DNA from: Pegoplata infirma
Lineage: Eukaryota > Arthropoda > Insecta > Diptera > Anthomyiidae
Direction of reading: 5' to 3'
DNA length: 64,000 nt
Assembly (NCBI GenBank): GCA_963921195.1
Contig: OY992540.1
Span: forward strand, 40,075,890-40,139,889
Numbering within the stretch: the first letter of the stretch is position 1; each line of letters begins with the position of its first letter. A program made the translations under genes and the position numbers. Positions 1 to 12,353 of this stretch are shown here, piece by piece. The notes beneath the pieces were generated by a model that worked only from the letters and a program-made list of their open reading frames with translations, ran no database searches and had not been told where the DNA came from.

Positions 1-459
1 CTTTTCAAACTTGTTTAATTTTAAAGCAATGCTTTTTAAACTTGTTTAGTTTTAAAAGCATTGGTAACTTAAAAATTACACACGAAAAAAATTTTACACT
101 CAAAAAAAATTTTACACTCAAAAAAATTTTACACTCAAAAAAAAATTACACAAAAAAAATTTAGTTTTTTTTTTACAAAAATGACAATATTTTGTGTACA
201 TACGTACGTGTATTCACTCAGAAATATTTTTACAGTAAAAAAAACATTACACTCGAAAAAAATTTTACACTCAAAAAAAAATTAGTAATTTTTTTTTTTT
301 TTTTTAATGACAAAAAAATATCTTTTTACTCAAAATATAATATTTCTAATCAAAATTGTTAATTTTTTCACGTTAAAAAATGTACTACCCTTTAAAAAAA
401 TGCATTGTGGAGGGTATTCATAGATTCGGCAAAGTCGAATTTAACTTTTCTACTTGTTT
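1..459 (+). repeat. Dispersed repeat family T, right-end part of a copy
   Basis: It ends with GTGGAGGGTATTCATAGATT, then CGGCAAAGTCGAATTTAAC and CTACTTG, the typical right end of this family. The left part is low-complexity (ACACTCAAAAAAAATTTT). The same low-complexity sequence is found, reverse-complemented, at 44455-44760, so both belong to one subfamily. The copy continues off the left edge. Confidence 0.75.
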
Positions 460-514
460 GTCTCCTCTACCAGAATCAATCGTCGGAACCCCGAAATTTT
501 AGAAAAAATTTGCT

Positions 515-800
515 ATTTGTCATTAAAATCCTTTTGCTACTTGTAGTATAGGGTTTTTATGTTTGCTAAATAATCTTGACAATGGAATCTGACAAATTCC
601 GAAACACGTATCGATTAAGTCTTGCAAAAATTACCAATATAAATAAATTTAAATGATTTTCTTGAACATTTTTTTATGAGACTATCATAGTTTTAATTAG
701 TAAAGGAAATAATGACCTCGAACTATAATAAACGTACTTAAAATATAATATTTTAAAGGTCGAATAAATTAATTTTGAATTTTTAAATAAAAATTAATCA
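515..800 (+). repeat. Dispersed repeat family R, copy
   Basis: The sequence includes TTGCTAAATAATCTTGACAA, ATTCCGAAACACGTATCGAT and TTAGTAAAGGAAATAATGAC. It is repeated at 1508-1768 in the same orientation, and at 4020-4335, 4575-4690, 9885-10090 and 10115-10290 in one or the other orientation. No coding frame. The family appears to form inverted pairs. Confidence 0.8.
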
Positions 801-801
801 T

Positions 802-1507
802 AACACAGCTCAACATGAAAATGCGTACTGGATTCTGGTAAGTGATTTAGGTAGTGTTTGTTGCGCTGATTCCAAATCTGCAACCCAAATATGCCTATCA
901 CGTCAGGATTTTGAGTTATTCGCGGTTTAAGTGCCGAAAAAGGCCATTTTGACCCTTTTTAAAAGCTTATAATATAAGATCTTGACATGCGATTGACTTG
1001 GTATTAAGCTCAATCAAAAGTATGCGATTTTCTCTATAAGACAAGATGAAATGCTATTGGAATTTAATTTTCTAAAATGGTAAAAAATCATTAACAAAAA
1101 ACCTTCTATTTTTTAAATCTTTAGTTTATTTACAAAGTGTTTTTTAAAAAATTTCCATATAAATACACACGTAAATATTAGATTTAAAGCACTTGTGGCT
1201 AATGATTTTTTCACCATTATAAAAAATTAAATTCCAAGAAAATTTGATTTTGCCTTAAAGACAAAGTTACGCACTTTCAAATGAGCTTGATATCAAGTCA
1301 TTCGCATGTCAGGATCTTATTTTATAGGCGCTCAAAAGTGGCCAAAATGGGCCTTTTTTGACACTTTAACCGCGATTTTCTCAAAATTGTGACGTGATAG
1401 AAAAATTTGAGTGACCGTATTGGAATCGGGAAACCAAAACCTATAAACATTTTTTGGTTTCATTCAAAACGCAGCCACAAACCTCAGATTTGTAGAGCGG
1501 TGTAATT
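802..1507. repeat. Imperfect palindromic element in a family R repeat
   Basis: Left-half sequences (AAGGCCATTTTGACCCTTTT, ATCTTGACATGCGATTGACT) return inverted in the right half (GGCCAAAATGGGCC, TCATTCGCATGTCAGGATC). The ends are about ACACAGCTC and its inverse GAGCGGTGT. Arms are about 300 bp around a centre near 1150. It appears to separate two family R segments. Confidence 0.65.
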
Positions 1508-1768
1508 AACGATTTGTCATTAAAATCCCTTTTCTACTTAAAGTAAGGGTTTTATATTTGCTAAATAATCTTGACAATGGAATTTGATAAATTCCGAAAC
1601 ACGTGTCGATTAAGTCTTGCAAAAATTACCAATATAAAAAAATTTAAAAATAATGTTCTTAAAAAATATGCTATGAGAATATAATATTTTTTATTAGTAA
1701 AGGAAATAACGACCTCGAGCTAAAATAAACCTACTCAAAATATAATATTTTAAAGGTCGAATAAATTA
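1508..1768 (+). repeat. Dispersed repeat family R, second direct copy
   Basis: It matches 515-790 over most of its length (GCTAAATAATCTTGACAATG, CGTGTCGATTAAGTCTTGC, AAAGGTCGAATAAATTA) and is interrupted on the right by the element at 1769. Confidence 0.8.
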
Positions 1769-4013
1769 CACTGTGCTACACTCAAAAAAAAGAAACTGTA
1801 AAGTTAGCAAAAAATTTAGTTAAATTTAACTAAAAAAACACCTGATTTTGAACCTACTAAATTTCTAGTTAATTTAACAAAAAATATTTAGTTAACTTTT
1901 CGTAGAATGAATGTAGCAAAAAAACCGTAATTTTAACTAAAAATTCATTTGAAAATTTCGTAAAATTTTTTTTAGTTCAATTCAGCTAAACTTTTTGTAA
2001 AAAATTTTAAGTTTGTTAAATATTGGTTTTAAACACTAACACTTCACTTATTTTTTCTTTTTTTTTCACAGCATTAAGTTCAGCTTAAGTAGGACTTATG
2101 AGATTTGCATAGGAGGCTACACAAGAAATGTTTAAAATTTTTCACTTGACAAAAATGTTAGAAAAAATCAGCAAATTAATTAGTAAAAATTCGTAAACTC
2201 AGTTTTAAAGTCAACAAAAAAAATTAATTCAAAATTTGTACAAAACTAGTATTTTTGTAAATTGAACTTAACTAAAAAAAGTAGTTAAAACGCTGATTTT
2301 AACAAAAAATTTGCTAAAATGCCAGTAAACTCGAGTTAACAAAAAAAAGTTTGTTAACTTTACAGTTTAATTTTTTTGAGTGTACAAAAAACACAAAATC
2401 GAATATACTTTTAAAATTAGGTAGTTAAGGTTGTAGGTCTCGTCGAAAAGATCACAAAAATGCCAATCAAACTTGCCAGACACCCTAAAATCTTAAAGTT
2501 ATTGTCAAAAAACGTTTTTTGGGACTTTTCTCACTAAAGGTCTTATGATACTTGCTAGTTTTTGTATTTTTTATATTTTGGAGAACAGTGCGAATATATT
2601 TTCATAGGAAAACTGACCAAGTGTAAAGAGTATGACAATATCATGAAAAAACTTCAAACGTCAAAAAATATTCGATAATTTTGCAGTGACTGTCAAAAAA
2701 TATATAAAAATTTTCAACTTGAAATCGACATTTCCAGAATAAAATGTTAACAGTGTTGCCAATTTTATTAGTTTTTGCTCGAATGAAGCGGTTTTACATT
2801 TGTTTTGAGCGTTTTTTAGCTATTTTGGGCGAGTTATTTTGAAAATAAAAGTTGGCAATATTGTTTTATTTTCAATCAATCCTAAAAAAATCCAATACAG
2901 AAACTAGCAAGTATCATACCACCTTAAACCACGTGTAATTTAACAGATCTTCAATTTTTCAACTGTTTTGGATAGAATAAGGATAGGGATTTTCATGTGT
3001 GTGAATTGGTCCATACATATAAGAAATATACGTATTGATTTTTTCAACAATATCTATTTTTTTATTTTTTTTTTAATTTTTTGAGTTTATCGATTTTTTC
3101 TGCTATAGTTCGTTCAACATCATTTATATTTATAAAAGTATTCTTAAAGAAAATTTAATTGTGAATACGATAAGCTTTATGCCGAAAAAATCGGATAACA
3201 ATTGACAGAGTTGTGATAATTTTTCTAAAAAAGAAAATTAAGATTTTGCATGAAATTGCCGCTGGGATAACCCAGGCAAAAAAATAAAAAATAAACGCAC
3301 ATACTGAGAGGTCACGTATCATTACTTTAAAGGTTTTTGGTCTCCTGAATTCGAATTTGACCTTAAAATTGCACTATCTTATTAAGTTTTTGATATATCA
3401 ATTTATGTTGAATATCTCAAAAACCTGACGAGATAGAGCAATTTAAAAGCCAGATTCGGATTCAGCGCAACAAAAACCTTTAAAAATATTGTACATGACC
3501 TATGATAAATTTATTTTTTAATTTTTTGCCTGGGTTATCTGAACAGCGATTTCCTGCAAAATCTTAATTTTCTTTTTTAGAAAAATTATCAGAACTATGT
3601 CAATTGTTATCAAATATTTTCAAGATAAAGCTTATCGTATTCAGAATTAAACTTTCTTTAAAAATACGTTTATTTATATAAAGCTTGTTAAACGAACTAT
3701 AGCAGAAAAAAATCGATAAACTCGAAAAATTTTCAAAAAATAACAAAAAAAAACTCGATTTAACAGAAAAAATCAATAGATATCTTTCTTATATGTATAG
3801 ACCAATTCAAACACATGGAAAGCCCTAACCATCTTCTATCCAAAACTGTTTAAAAATTTTAAATCGGTTGACAATTTTCTGAATTACACAAGGTTTAGTG
3901 AGAAAAGTAAAAAAAAAGTTTTTGACAAAACTCTAAAATTTTGTGATCTACTCGACAAGACCAAAAACCTATACTATGTCACATCAGAAGTATTTTTTCA
4001 CTGTAGCACAGTG
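1769..4013. mobile_element. Palindromic element with CACTGTGCTACA ends
   Basis: The 12-bp ends CACTGTGCTACA and TGTAGCACAGTG are perfect inverses. Interior arms match imperfectly (GGTCTCGTCGAAAAGATCAC near the left end; GTGATCTACTCGACAAGACC near the right end), and the match continues towards a centre near 3290 (AAAAATAAAAAATAAACGCA). Family R sequence on both sides can be rejoined across it, so it inserted into family R. Another palindrome sits at its left end (1779-2382). Confidence 0.75.
1779..2382. mobile_element. MITE-like palindrome with CACTCAAAAAA ends, in TA
   Basis: The left end is CACTCAAAAAAAAGAAACTG, the right end is its imperfect inverse (CAGTTTAATTTTTTTGAGTG), with TA on both sides. 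It lies inside the CACTGTGCTACA end of the larger element: GCTA precedes it and TACAAAAAACAC follows. The interior repeats AGTTAACT-type and TAACAAAAAAT-type sequence in both orientations. Confidence 0.75.
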
Positions 4014-4340
4014 TTATTTTTTAATTTTTAAATAAAAATTACTAAGAATTCAAATTCTGATTAATTTTTATTAAAAAATAAAAATTGTTTTATTCTACCT
4101 TTAAAATATTATATTTTGAGGATGTTTATTCTGGCTCGAGGTCATTATTTTCTTTACTAATTAAAACCATGATATTCTCATAGCATAATTTTCAAGAAAA
4201 TTATTATTTTTTTTTTTTTTTTTTGTTTTAAATTTATTTACTTATGTTGGTTATTTTTGCAAGACTTAATCGACACGTGTTTCGGAATTTGTCAAGATTC
4301 CATTGTCAAGATTATTTAGCAAAAATAGAAACGATTTACT
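4014..4340 (-). repeat. Dispersed repeat family R, inverted copy
   Basis: This is the reverse complement of the family R sequence at 515-800 (GGCTCGAGGTCATTATTTTC, GCAAGACTTAATCGACACGT). With the left copies it makes an inverted pair around the element at 1769-4013. Confidence 0.8.
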
Positions 4341-4792
4341 ACAAAGTAGCAAACGAGTCTAATGACAAATCGTTTTGCACAAACTAGCATATTAATACAT
4401 ATTCGCCTCTATTCGCAATGAGAATTAGAAAGACGAAGAAATTGTACCATACTAATAAGGCAACGATTGTCAATAACCAACAAAAATATTTAAAACAATT
4501 TTACATACGATAGTCCATTGGACTACAACAATATGTTTTTTGTGTTGTTGTTGTGAGAAAAAAACTCCATATTAGGGATTATTCTCATAGCATAATTTTC
4601 TTGAAAATTATGCTATGAGAATATCATGGTTTTAATTAGTAAAGAAAATAATGACCTCGAGCCAGAATAAACATCCTCAAAATTACTAAGAATTAATAAG
4701 AACTTTTGCTGGTTAGTTAAAAAAAATTTTCGGTTTTAGAGAATTGGAAAATTTAAACGAAATGTGTTCTACAATTCAACTACTCGTGTAAG
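4341..4792. other. Non-coding stretch with a family R fragment
   Basis: No gene is seen. A hairpin at about 4584-4622 (TCTCATAGCATAATTTTC then its inverse) leads into a plus-strand family R fragment at about 4600-4690. Confidence 0.6.
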
Positions 4793-7471
4793 CAGTGTTG
4801 GCTACCGTTACCCTTTCAATACCGAATATCGATCTTGGACCACATAAAGATTTTATATTATTGATCAGTGATCGATTGTTAGCGGTGTTTGTCTTTCCTT
4901 CTGTAGAAGACACGATACGGTCTAAAATAAATGTGCTACTCTGTTGGTACGAATACGTCTTATGATCATAGGCTGTTCCGAAATGGGAAAATTGGACCAG
5001 TCCAGCAAAACTTTGGTAATGGGTGGTGATTATATAACGCATTACCAGGTAATGTATATACCTTATTTGTAGCATTATTTTAGGATGTCTTACCAAACAT
5101 TTGTTCCGCAACGTATTAGTAGTATTTGAAAGTGAAAAATAATGCTTTACTAATAATTTGTTACCTAATGCATAATTATTGGAAAAAACGTATTTCATAT
5201 TTATTGTTTCTAAACATTAAATCATGGACGACTTATATTTACATTATGTATTTTTTCAAAGTTTGAAATAATGCATTATTTATAATTGGATACATAATGC
5301 ATTATAATAACAAAAAAAAATAAATATTTGATAAAAAATTGCATAAGTTTTAACTAGAGATGGGCTCACGACAGGAATTTTATAATGACACACACTCACT
5401 CACGAGCATATTAGTTACACTCACTTACAATCACGTGAGTAAATTTAATACAAAATCACTTTTTCACTACTCGTAACACCTTATATATTATGTTCTGGTA
5501 TGTTATAATTAAAACCTTACTAGTATGCTTTGCTCTAAATTTGATCGATTATTTTATACCAGTATTATTTTTCATAATGTGGATGCATTACTTTGAGTCT
5601 CATCCCCTGTTAAAATCATCAATGCTGCAATGTATAAAATAATCCTTTCGATACCGCCCGCATCCTTGCCAATTTTTATATCCTTGTCGATTTTTTTTAA
5701 CAACAGGACAAACAATTTTGACCATTTTACAAAGAAATCTGCTTATTTCAAATAAATCAGAATATTTTTTTGTATCAGCAGATTTTTCTGCTGTCTTGGC
5801 GGTTTTTTCAGCATATTCTGGATTATCCAGACAGAAATTTAGCAAACCGCATCAGCTATTATCAGAAGATTTCTCAAATGGCTCAAAATGCAGATTTTTC
5901 ATATGGCTCAAAATGCAGATTTTTTGGATTATTATTCGTAGACACGAACATGAGTTCGTATTTGTTGAATTACAATATTGCGTGAATGTTTAATTCTAAG
6001 TTAATTCATACACTCAAAATATTTTGTAGGCAAAAACAAATGAAAAACACACTTAAAACCAGTGAATAAACAATTGAAAACCATTCCAGTAATTATTCAT
6101 TTGTTTTAACAAACATCGACATTTATTTTTTACTGTTGACAAAATTTTCTAAAATAAATAACATTAAACATTAAAAAATTACATTTTTTTCACTCTTTTT
6201 TAACAACAAATTCGAAAAAAATAACCTACGAAAACATTAAAAATTAATGATAGTTCTGTTATTTTTACCAACAAATTAAAAAAAAAATAACCTACGAAAA
6301 CAATAAAAATTAATGATTTCGTAGGTAATTTTTTACAATTTTTTATTGAAATATTTTTTAAAAATTTTTAATAAAATTTTTGGGGAATCGATCCCGCAAC
6401 CAACTACATTCTGGCCAGACACTCTACCCATCGTGCCAAAGTCACTTGATACAAACATGTTTTTATATTTCTATAAATATTTTTTTGTTTTTTTTTTTTT
6501 TTCTACAAAAAAATAACTGACTTGTGTAGGTAAAAACTAATGATGTTTCATTAAAAAATACCAACAATTTAAAAAAAAATTACTTACACAAATCATTAAA
6601 AATCAAAAGAATAATCAGTAGTTTTTACTTACAGAACAAAAATAAATGACTTTAAAAATTGAATGTTACTGAAAGTCTTTATTTTTTAGTGTGTTATTTT
6701 TGAAACAAACACTCAGAAAATTATGTAAGTTACTACATGTTAGTTATTTGTATATTTTACAGTAGTTAGTTGTTTTCAACTACAAAGTCAGTTGCTTTTG
6801 TATGAAAAATATCAAACAACTATTTCTGTTAGTTATTTTAAGTCGTTTTTTTGAACAACTAACAAAAAAGTACTGTGATGTAGTAACAGTTATTTAAAGT
6901 AGTTAATCTTATTTTTTTTATCTCTGAAAAATTTTCAAAGTTATAATAACTAACATTGTTAGTTGATTTAACTGAAAAAGTAGTTGACCCCAAAACAACC
7001 TACAAAGTAGTTATTTTAACTGACATTTTCAGTTGATTTTACTAACATAATTTTTTGAGTGAAGGACTGAAGTAGTCATTTATAAAAACTGAACATCAAA
7101 CAAATGTTTTTTCTTTTAAAAACGACTAAACGGAAAACTTTTTAAATAAACTACAAACAGTTAATGACATAATTTTTTGAGTGTAGTATTTAAAACTAGT
7201 ACAAATATATTTATGTATAGAAACTGCACAGAATTTAGCCGTTTTTTTAAATTTTTTTAACTAACTTTTTATTTTTACGCGTTTTTAACAAATTTGTGAC
7301 TTGTTAAGATTTTATTTATAATACCGGTACGTACCGGTATTGATCTTTCGGTAACGGTTCACCGTTACCGAAATAATTGAAAATACCGTTACCCTTACCG
7401 TTACCGATATAAAAAATATGTAATACCAATACCGTTACCGATACCGTTATTCGTTTCGGTTGCCAACCCTG
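4793..7471. mobile_element. hAT-like non-autonomous element with CAGNGTTGGC ends (composite)
   Basis: The left end is CAGTGTTGGCTACCGTTACC and the right end is the inverse of GCAGGGTTGGCAACCGAAAC. Flanking octamers CGTGTAAG (4785-4792) and CTTTTAAG (7472-7479) agree at 6 of 8 positions, compatible with an aged 8-bp duplication. Near both ends the sequence is rich in TACCGTTACCG. The interior contains other repeats, including palindromes with ACTCAAAAA ends at 6011-7182. The open frame at 4776-5198 runs out of this element's left end and has no recognised domain, so I do not call it a gene. Confidence 0.6.
6011..7182. repeat. Cluster of CACTCARAAAA-type palindromic MITEs
   Basis: Ends are seen at about 6011 (TA then CACTCAAAATATTTTG), 6693 (TTTTTTAGTGTG), 6710 (CACTCAGAAAATTATG), 7061 (CATAATTTTTTGAGTG) and 7182 (CATAATTTTTTGAGTG). 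At least two elements lie side by side or nested. The interiors are AT-rich with self-complementary segments. The ends resemble those of the elements at 1779-2382 and about 37917-38800. Confidence 0.6.
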
Positions 7472-7479
7472 CTTTTAAG

Positions 7480-8936
7480 TGTTATATTGGTATATTAGAA
7501 AACAAAAATTTACCTTTAAAATATACAGTTTTATTGAGAAACATAAATTAATTTTTAAAATTTATTTTCTGCTGACAAAAATTTGATGAATGCTAAAATA
7601 TTGTAAAAGATAAGATTTTCAAAAAGCAAATAAGTTTGTTGATCTTTCTATGATTTTTTTCCTAATTTGTAATTTATATTAGTTTTGATTAAAATTCGAA
7701 GAAAGTGAGTTAAAATAAGATAAAATTGAAAATTGAGTTTAAGTTGATTAATAACTCGAGTTTCCCAAAATCCAACAGTCAAAATATGTTGATTTTATTA
7801 TCCTGCAAAGATGTATAGATATTTTTACTAATAAAACAAATTTAATTTTGATTTTTTTAATTTTAACTTGAATTTTTATTATTTTTTTTTTTTGTAATAT
7901 ATTTTTTTTTCTTGTTTTGTTTTAAAAAATTAAATATTTAATTAAGCATTCTATATTTAATTATACACATAAAATACTTAATTAAATATTTTCTTTTCAA
8001 AAAAAACACATGGTAATTCAAAGTGTTTTAGGTATTTTAACATTTTTTTAAAAAAAATTTTAACATTTAAAACTTTTTTGTTTTAGTTTATTATAAGTTT
8101 TAAATATTATCTTAGATTATTTAAAGTTTATATACATACAACATTACTTATACAATTTAATTGATTAATGTAATAAGTAGCAATTAAATTATAAAAAATG
8201 AATAAAAATAATAAAAAAAATACGTACATGACTTAAAGAGTAAATTAATAATAAAACTTAGAAATCTACACCTTGCATCCATTTTTTGTTTGTTTATTAT
8301 ACAAATGTTTTTATAATTTTTCAACATTTTCTTTTTAAATTCATAATGAATAAAAGGCAAATTATTCTGGATTTGTTTCTTTAAAGATTTCTAAAAATAT
8401 ATTTTTTTAAATTTTCAAATTTTTTTTTTCACATTTGAATTGGTATGTTTTTGTTTTTAATAAAAAATTTTATTATTTTTTGTTTTTAGAAATGTTGTAT
8501 GTAAATGCTTAATTTTTTTTTTGTTTTTTTTTTTAGATTTTAATAATTTGAATTTTTTTTGTTTTTTCAGTATAAGGATAATGTTGAATATATTTTTTAA
8601 TTTTTTTAGCATATAAGCGTTTTTTTGTTTTTTTTTTTTTTAATAATATTTTTTTCATGGTTTTCATGTAGATTTTTATTTTGTTATTATTGGATATCAT
8701 TTTACATGTTTGGTTGCATTTTTTTTTTAGATATTTATGTATTTTTTTCCACCTTGTTATTTAACACAAAAGTTAAATGAACTTTTTTTCTGCAAAAAAA
8801 TAAGTTTTTTTTGTTATTATTGATATAAAAAAAATGTAAAATATTTAAGAGTTTAAATTTCAAGTGTCAATTACAGTGCATATCAAAAGTTTTTTTTTTA
8901 GAATTTTGTAAATTATACAAAATTGAGTTGGAAGTG
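7480..8936. other. AT-rich non-coding stretch
   Basis: Long runs of T and A with no open frame, structured repeat or RNA gene that I can recognise. Confidence 0.6.
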
Positions 8937-8944
8937 TATAATAA

Positions 8945-9577
8945 CATAGATGGGAATTTTTCATTACCATTGAAATTTAATTACCATTGGTTGATATCAA
9001 TGGTAATGAAAAAAATTTCATTACCATTTAATGGTAATTAAATTTTTTTAATTGAAAAAATAATTACCAATTGTAATTAAATGCACCAATTGTTGAAAAA
9101 CACCAATTATAATAGGTTTCAAAACCATTGGTTTGCATATTTTTGTTTTTTTGAAAAGTTAAAAATTTAAACATCAAAGTATGTTTTTTTTTTTAATATT
9201 AATAAAGACAAAAATCTAAACGCAAAGAAAAAAACTCAAATATTGTGTTATACAAAAGGCAAACGTGCGTTTGGTTCATAAAATTTGAAAAATTGAAATA
9301 CAAAATAACAATAAACAACAGATATTTGCAAATATTAACGATTTTGACAATATTGTGACGACTTTTACTAATGGTAATTATTTTTTTTAATTGATGCCAT
9401 ACTAATGGTAATTATTTTTTTTTTAATTTTCATTAGTAATTAAATAGATTAGTAATTTAATTGGTGCAATTGACACAACCAATTGTAATGAAAAAAATTT
9501 CATTACCATTGACATCAATTTAATGGTAATTAAACCATCAATTAATTGGTGCCATTAATTAATTAGTCCCATCTATG
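8945..9577. mobile_element. hAT-type MITE with perfect 8-bp target duplication
   Basis: The ends are CATAGATGGGA and its exact inverse TCCCATCTATG. Both flanks are TATAATAA (8937-8944 and 9578-9585), a perfect 8-bp duplication typical of hAT elements. The interior is a repeated, self-complementary TTACCATTRATGGTAATTAA-type sequence, so the element is largely palindromic. No transposase frame is seen, so it would need an enzyme supplied elsewhere. Confidence 0.88.
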
Positions 9578-9879
9578 TATAATAACCATTCAAAAAAATA
9601 AAGCAAAGTCATAATTTGTTTATATTTTAAAATAATTTTTTTTATTATCAAATTTTGTACAAAAAAATCTATAAGTGAGTGGTACCGTATTGGTAACAAG
9701 ATGGTCGATAACCTTATTAAGTAAAGGTGCCGATGGTGGTCCTTGTGCCCTATACTAAATAGTACCACTTAATTTATAACTCTCGATTTTTTTGTTTTGA
9801 CATATTTTTTGAGGCTTAGGAGATAAAAGTTCTTTTGAAATTTTAAGAAAATTTTTTTTTGAATATTTTTGGAAATCCT

Positions 9880-10290
9880 TCAAATATTTTGAGTAGGTTT
9901 ATTCTAGCTAAAGGTCATTCCTCAACTAAATAAAACTATGATATTCTCATATAATAATTTTCAAGAAAATTATTTTTCTGGTTTAAATTTATGTTGGTAA
10001 TTTTTGCAAGACTTAGTCATCACATGTTTCGGAATTTGTCAGATTCCATTTTCAAGACTATTTAGCAAATACAATAACTCTATACTAAAAGTAACATAGG
10101 GAATTTAAATGACAAATCGACTTAGTCTTGCAAAACTGACCAACATAAATAAATTTAAAACAGAAAAATAATTTTCTTAAAAATATTCTATGAGAACATC
10201 ATTGTTTTAATTAGTAAAGGAAATTATGTCCTCGAGCTAGAATAAACCTACTGAAAATGTGATATTTTAAAGGTCGAATAATACAATTTT
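9880..10290. repeat. Family R inverted pair
   Basis: The left half is the reverse complement of family R (GTTTATTCTAGCTAAAGGTC, TTTGCAAGACTTAGTCATCA). The right half is its plus-strand form (GACTTAGTCTTGCAAAACTG, GAGCTAGAATAAACCTACTG). The two halves meet near 10100 and can fold as a hairpin. This may be the complete, uninterrupted form of family R, about 400 bp. Confidence 0.75.
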
Positions 10291-10980
10291 CGTTTTTTTT
10301 TTAATAAAAACTAATCAGAAGTTAATTAAAATTTTTTTGAAAAAAAAATATTTTTTTACATGTCGGATTTTTTCAATTAGTCCCGGACAAAATAACATTT
10401 AAGGCAATTCGGAAGTCTCGAATTTAGAATTTTGAAAAATTTGCTAAGTTACCGGACATATTTTTTTGCGTTTTGAAAGATAAGAATTCTTTTGAAATTT
10501 AGGGGAAAAAATTTAAAATAGTTTTGAAAGTCCCAAAAATTTTTTTGAAAAAAAAAACAGTCCTGGAAAAATTTTTGAATACTCGTATTTTGTTTTTCAG
10601 AGTTCTGCCCGGAAGATTTTTTTTTTAGTTTTGGGGTACAAGAAGTTCTTTTATGCCCCGAAAACTTTAAATTAAGCTAAACACTTTTTGTATAAGTAAA
10701 ATGAACTTGACAAGTTTTCCTGGAGGTGGCAAAGTAACTTAATTGGAAATTAAACATTCTGATTCAGTTTGAAATAATTTTTACTTCGAATCGAATAACA
10801 AGGTAACCCACCAGCACATATAATAAAGAAATACTTATAATTTCCCATGTGCCCCTTTTGTCCTTAGCACAGTGGGAAAAGTCTTCAAACTTGTAACATT
10901 TGCTTAGAACTTTCTTTATCTTAACGAGATATCAAAAATGAGCTTACTTAAGATTTTAAGGTGGGTAGTCCAAATCAACT
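10291..10980. other. Non-coding stretch, nothing recognised
   Basis: AT-rich sequence with no supported gene or repeat boundary. Confidence 0.5.
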
Positions 10981-10986
10981 GTTTTA

Positions 10987-11640
10987 AAACAACATTTTGG
11001 TGAAAACATAATTTTGCTGAAAACAAGATTTTAAAACAAAATTTTGGTGAAAACAACATTTAGGTGAAACATTATTTTGGTGAAACCAAAGTTTTGGAGA
11101 AGACAAGATTTTAATGAAAACAAAATTTTGGTGAAAACACAATTTTGGTGAAAACACAATTTTGGTGAAAACACAATTTTGGTGAAAACAAAATTTTGGT
11201 GAAAACAAAATTTTGGTGAAAACAAAGTTTTGGTGAAAACTAAAATTTAATGAAAACAAAATTTTAGTGAAAACAAAATTTTGGTGAAAAAAAATTTTGG
11301 TGAAAAAAAAATTTGGTGAAAAAATATTTTGGTGAAAATAAATTTTGGTGAAACAACATTTTGGTGAAATCTTAATTTTGGTGAAAACAAGATTTTAATG
11401 AAAACAAAATTTTGGTGAAACTTAATTTTGGTGAAAACAAAATTTTGGTGAAAACAAGATTTTGGTGAAAACAAAATTTTGGTGAAAACTAAATATTGAT
11501 AAAATATAATTTTTGGTGAAAACAAAATTTTGGTGAAAACAAAATTTTGGAGAAAACATAATTTTGATAAAAACAAAATTTTGATAAAAACAAAATTTTG
11601 ATAAAAACAAAATTTTGATGAAAACAAAATTTCATAAAAA
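10987..11640. repeat. 17-bp minisatellite (ATTTTGGTGAAAACAAA type)
   Basis: Roughly 35-40 head-to-tail units, mostly 17 bp, with consensus ATTTTGGTGAAAACAAA. Variants include GATAAAA and single-base length changes. Several overlapping minus-strand open frames arise because three 17-bp units equal 17 codons with no stop, giving peptides like FHQNFVFTKILFSPKFC. They are by-products of the repeat. Confidence 0.92.
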
Positions 11641-11724
11641 AATTAAAAAAAAAATGTAATTTTGACAATGAAAAAAAATGGAAAATTTTGGTGAAATAAA
11701 ATGTTAGGCAAAATTTGTTCACAT

Positions 11725-11965
11725 GTGTCTACCTGAAGAATTAAATAAATAATATTTAGGTTATGTGGAATGTACCAACATTTTCGAGGTGTCCTTACAT
11801 TTTCGTTCATAACTTTTGAACCACTCAACCGATATTGCTGAAATGCAATATCAAACTGTTCGAAGCATTAAAAAGTATCTTTGTTTCGGATACAGTATCT
11901 CTGTGTTATATTTGGACATTTCAACAGACAGACATCGCTAGATTGATGAAAAATCGATCCGATAT
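11725..11965 (-). repeat. Family T fragment, minus orientation
   Basis: It contains GGTGTCCTTACATTTTCGTT, CATAACTTTTGAACCACTC, ACCGATATTGCTGAAATGCA and CAGACAGACATCGCTAGATT. These are the inverse of the family T sequence at 13330-13560. Both ends of the family are missing, so it is a truncated copy. Confidence 0.8.
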
Positions 11966-12074
11966 TTTGATGAGTTACAAACGGATTTGCAAACCTTTTA
12001 CCACTACGTGGTGGATATAAAAATAAATTCGAAATATGGAAGTCACCGTCCTTAATTTTAAAAATTCAATTTTA

Positions 12075-12353
12075 GGCCTCTGCTCTGTCTTTCACAACTT
12101 TTCAATTCACATGAAAATTTCCGAATCACATGAAAACAAGTTTAGTGTTTTGTTGATCACGTTCTCATTTGAAGTTGAAATCGAATAATTAAAATTTTAA
12201 AAATTAAAATGAAAAAAGTGCATTCGTTTAACTTTCACCAAATTTTATTTATGTGAAACAAAACGAAAAAGAAATTCGGATAAACACCAAAAAAATTCGG
12301 AAATTTTCATTTTCACATTTTTTATGTGAATTACTTGTTTTGAAACAGCAGCC
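12075..12353 (-). mobile_element. PIF/Harbinger-type MITE, copy 1 (TSD TTA)
   Basis: The ends are GGCCTCTGCTCTG and the inverse of GGCTGCTGTTTC. TTA lies on both sides (12072-12074 and 12354-12356). The interior includes TTCACATGAAAATTTCCGAA and TTTATGTGAAACAAAACG. Two other copies, at 15437 and 58854, share the whole sequence. The GGCC ends and 3-bp duplication fit PIF/Harbinger. No protein is encoded. Confidence 0.85.

Noticed and set aside
4776..5198. 140-residue minus-strand open frame
   Set aside because: It overlaps the left terminal repeat of the 4793-7471 element, is Tyr/Asn/Ser-rich and has no transposase motif.
10984..11722. Five overlapping minus-strand open frames of FHQN/FTKI peptides
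   Set aside because: They are produced by the 17-bp minisatellite, overlap in different frames and have no domain.
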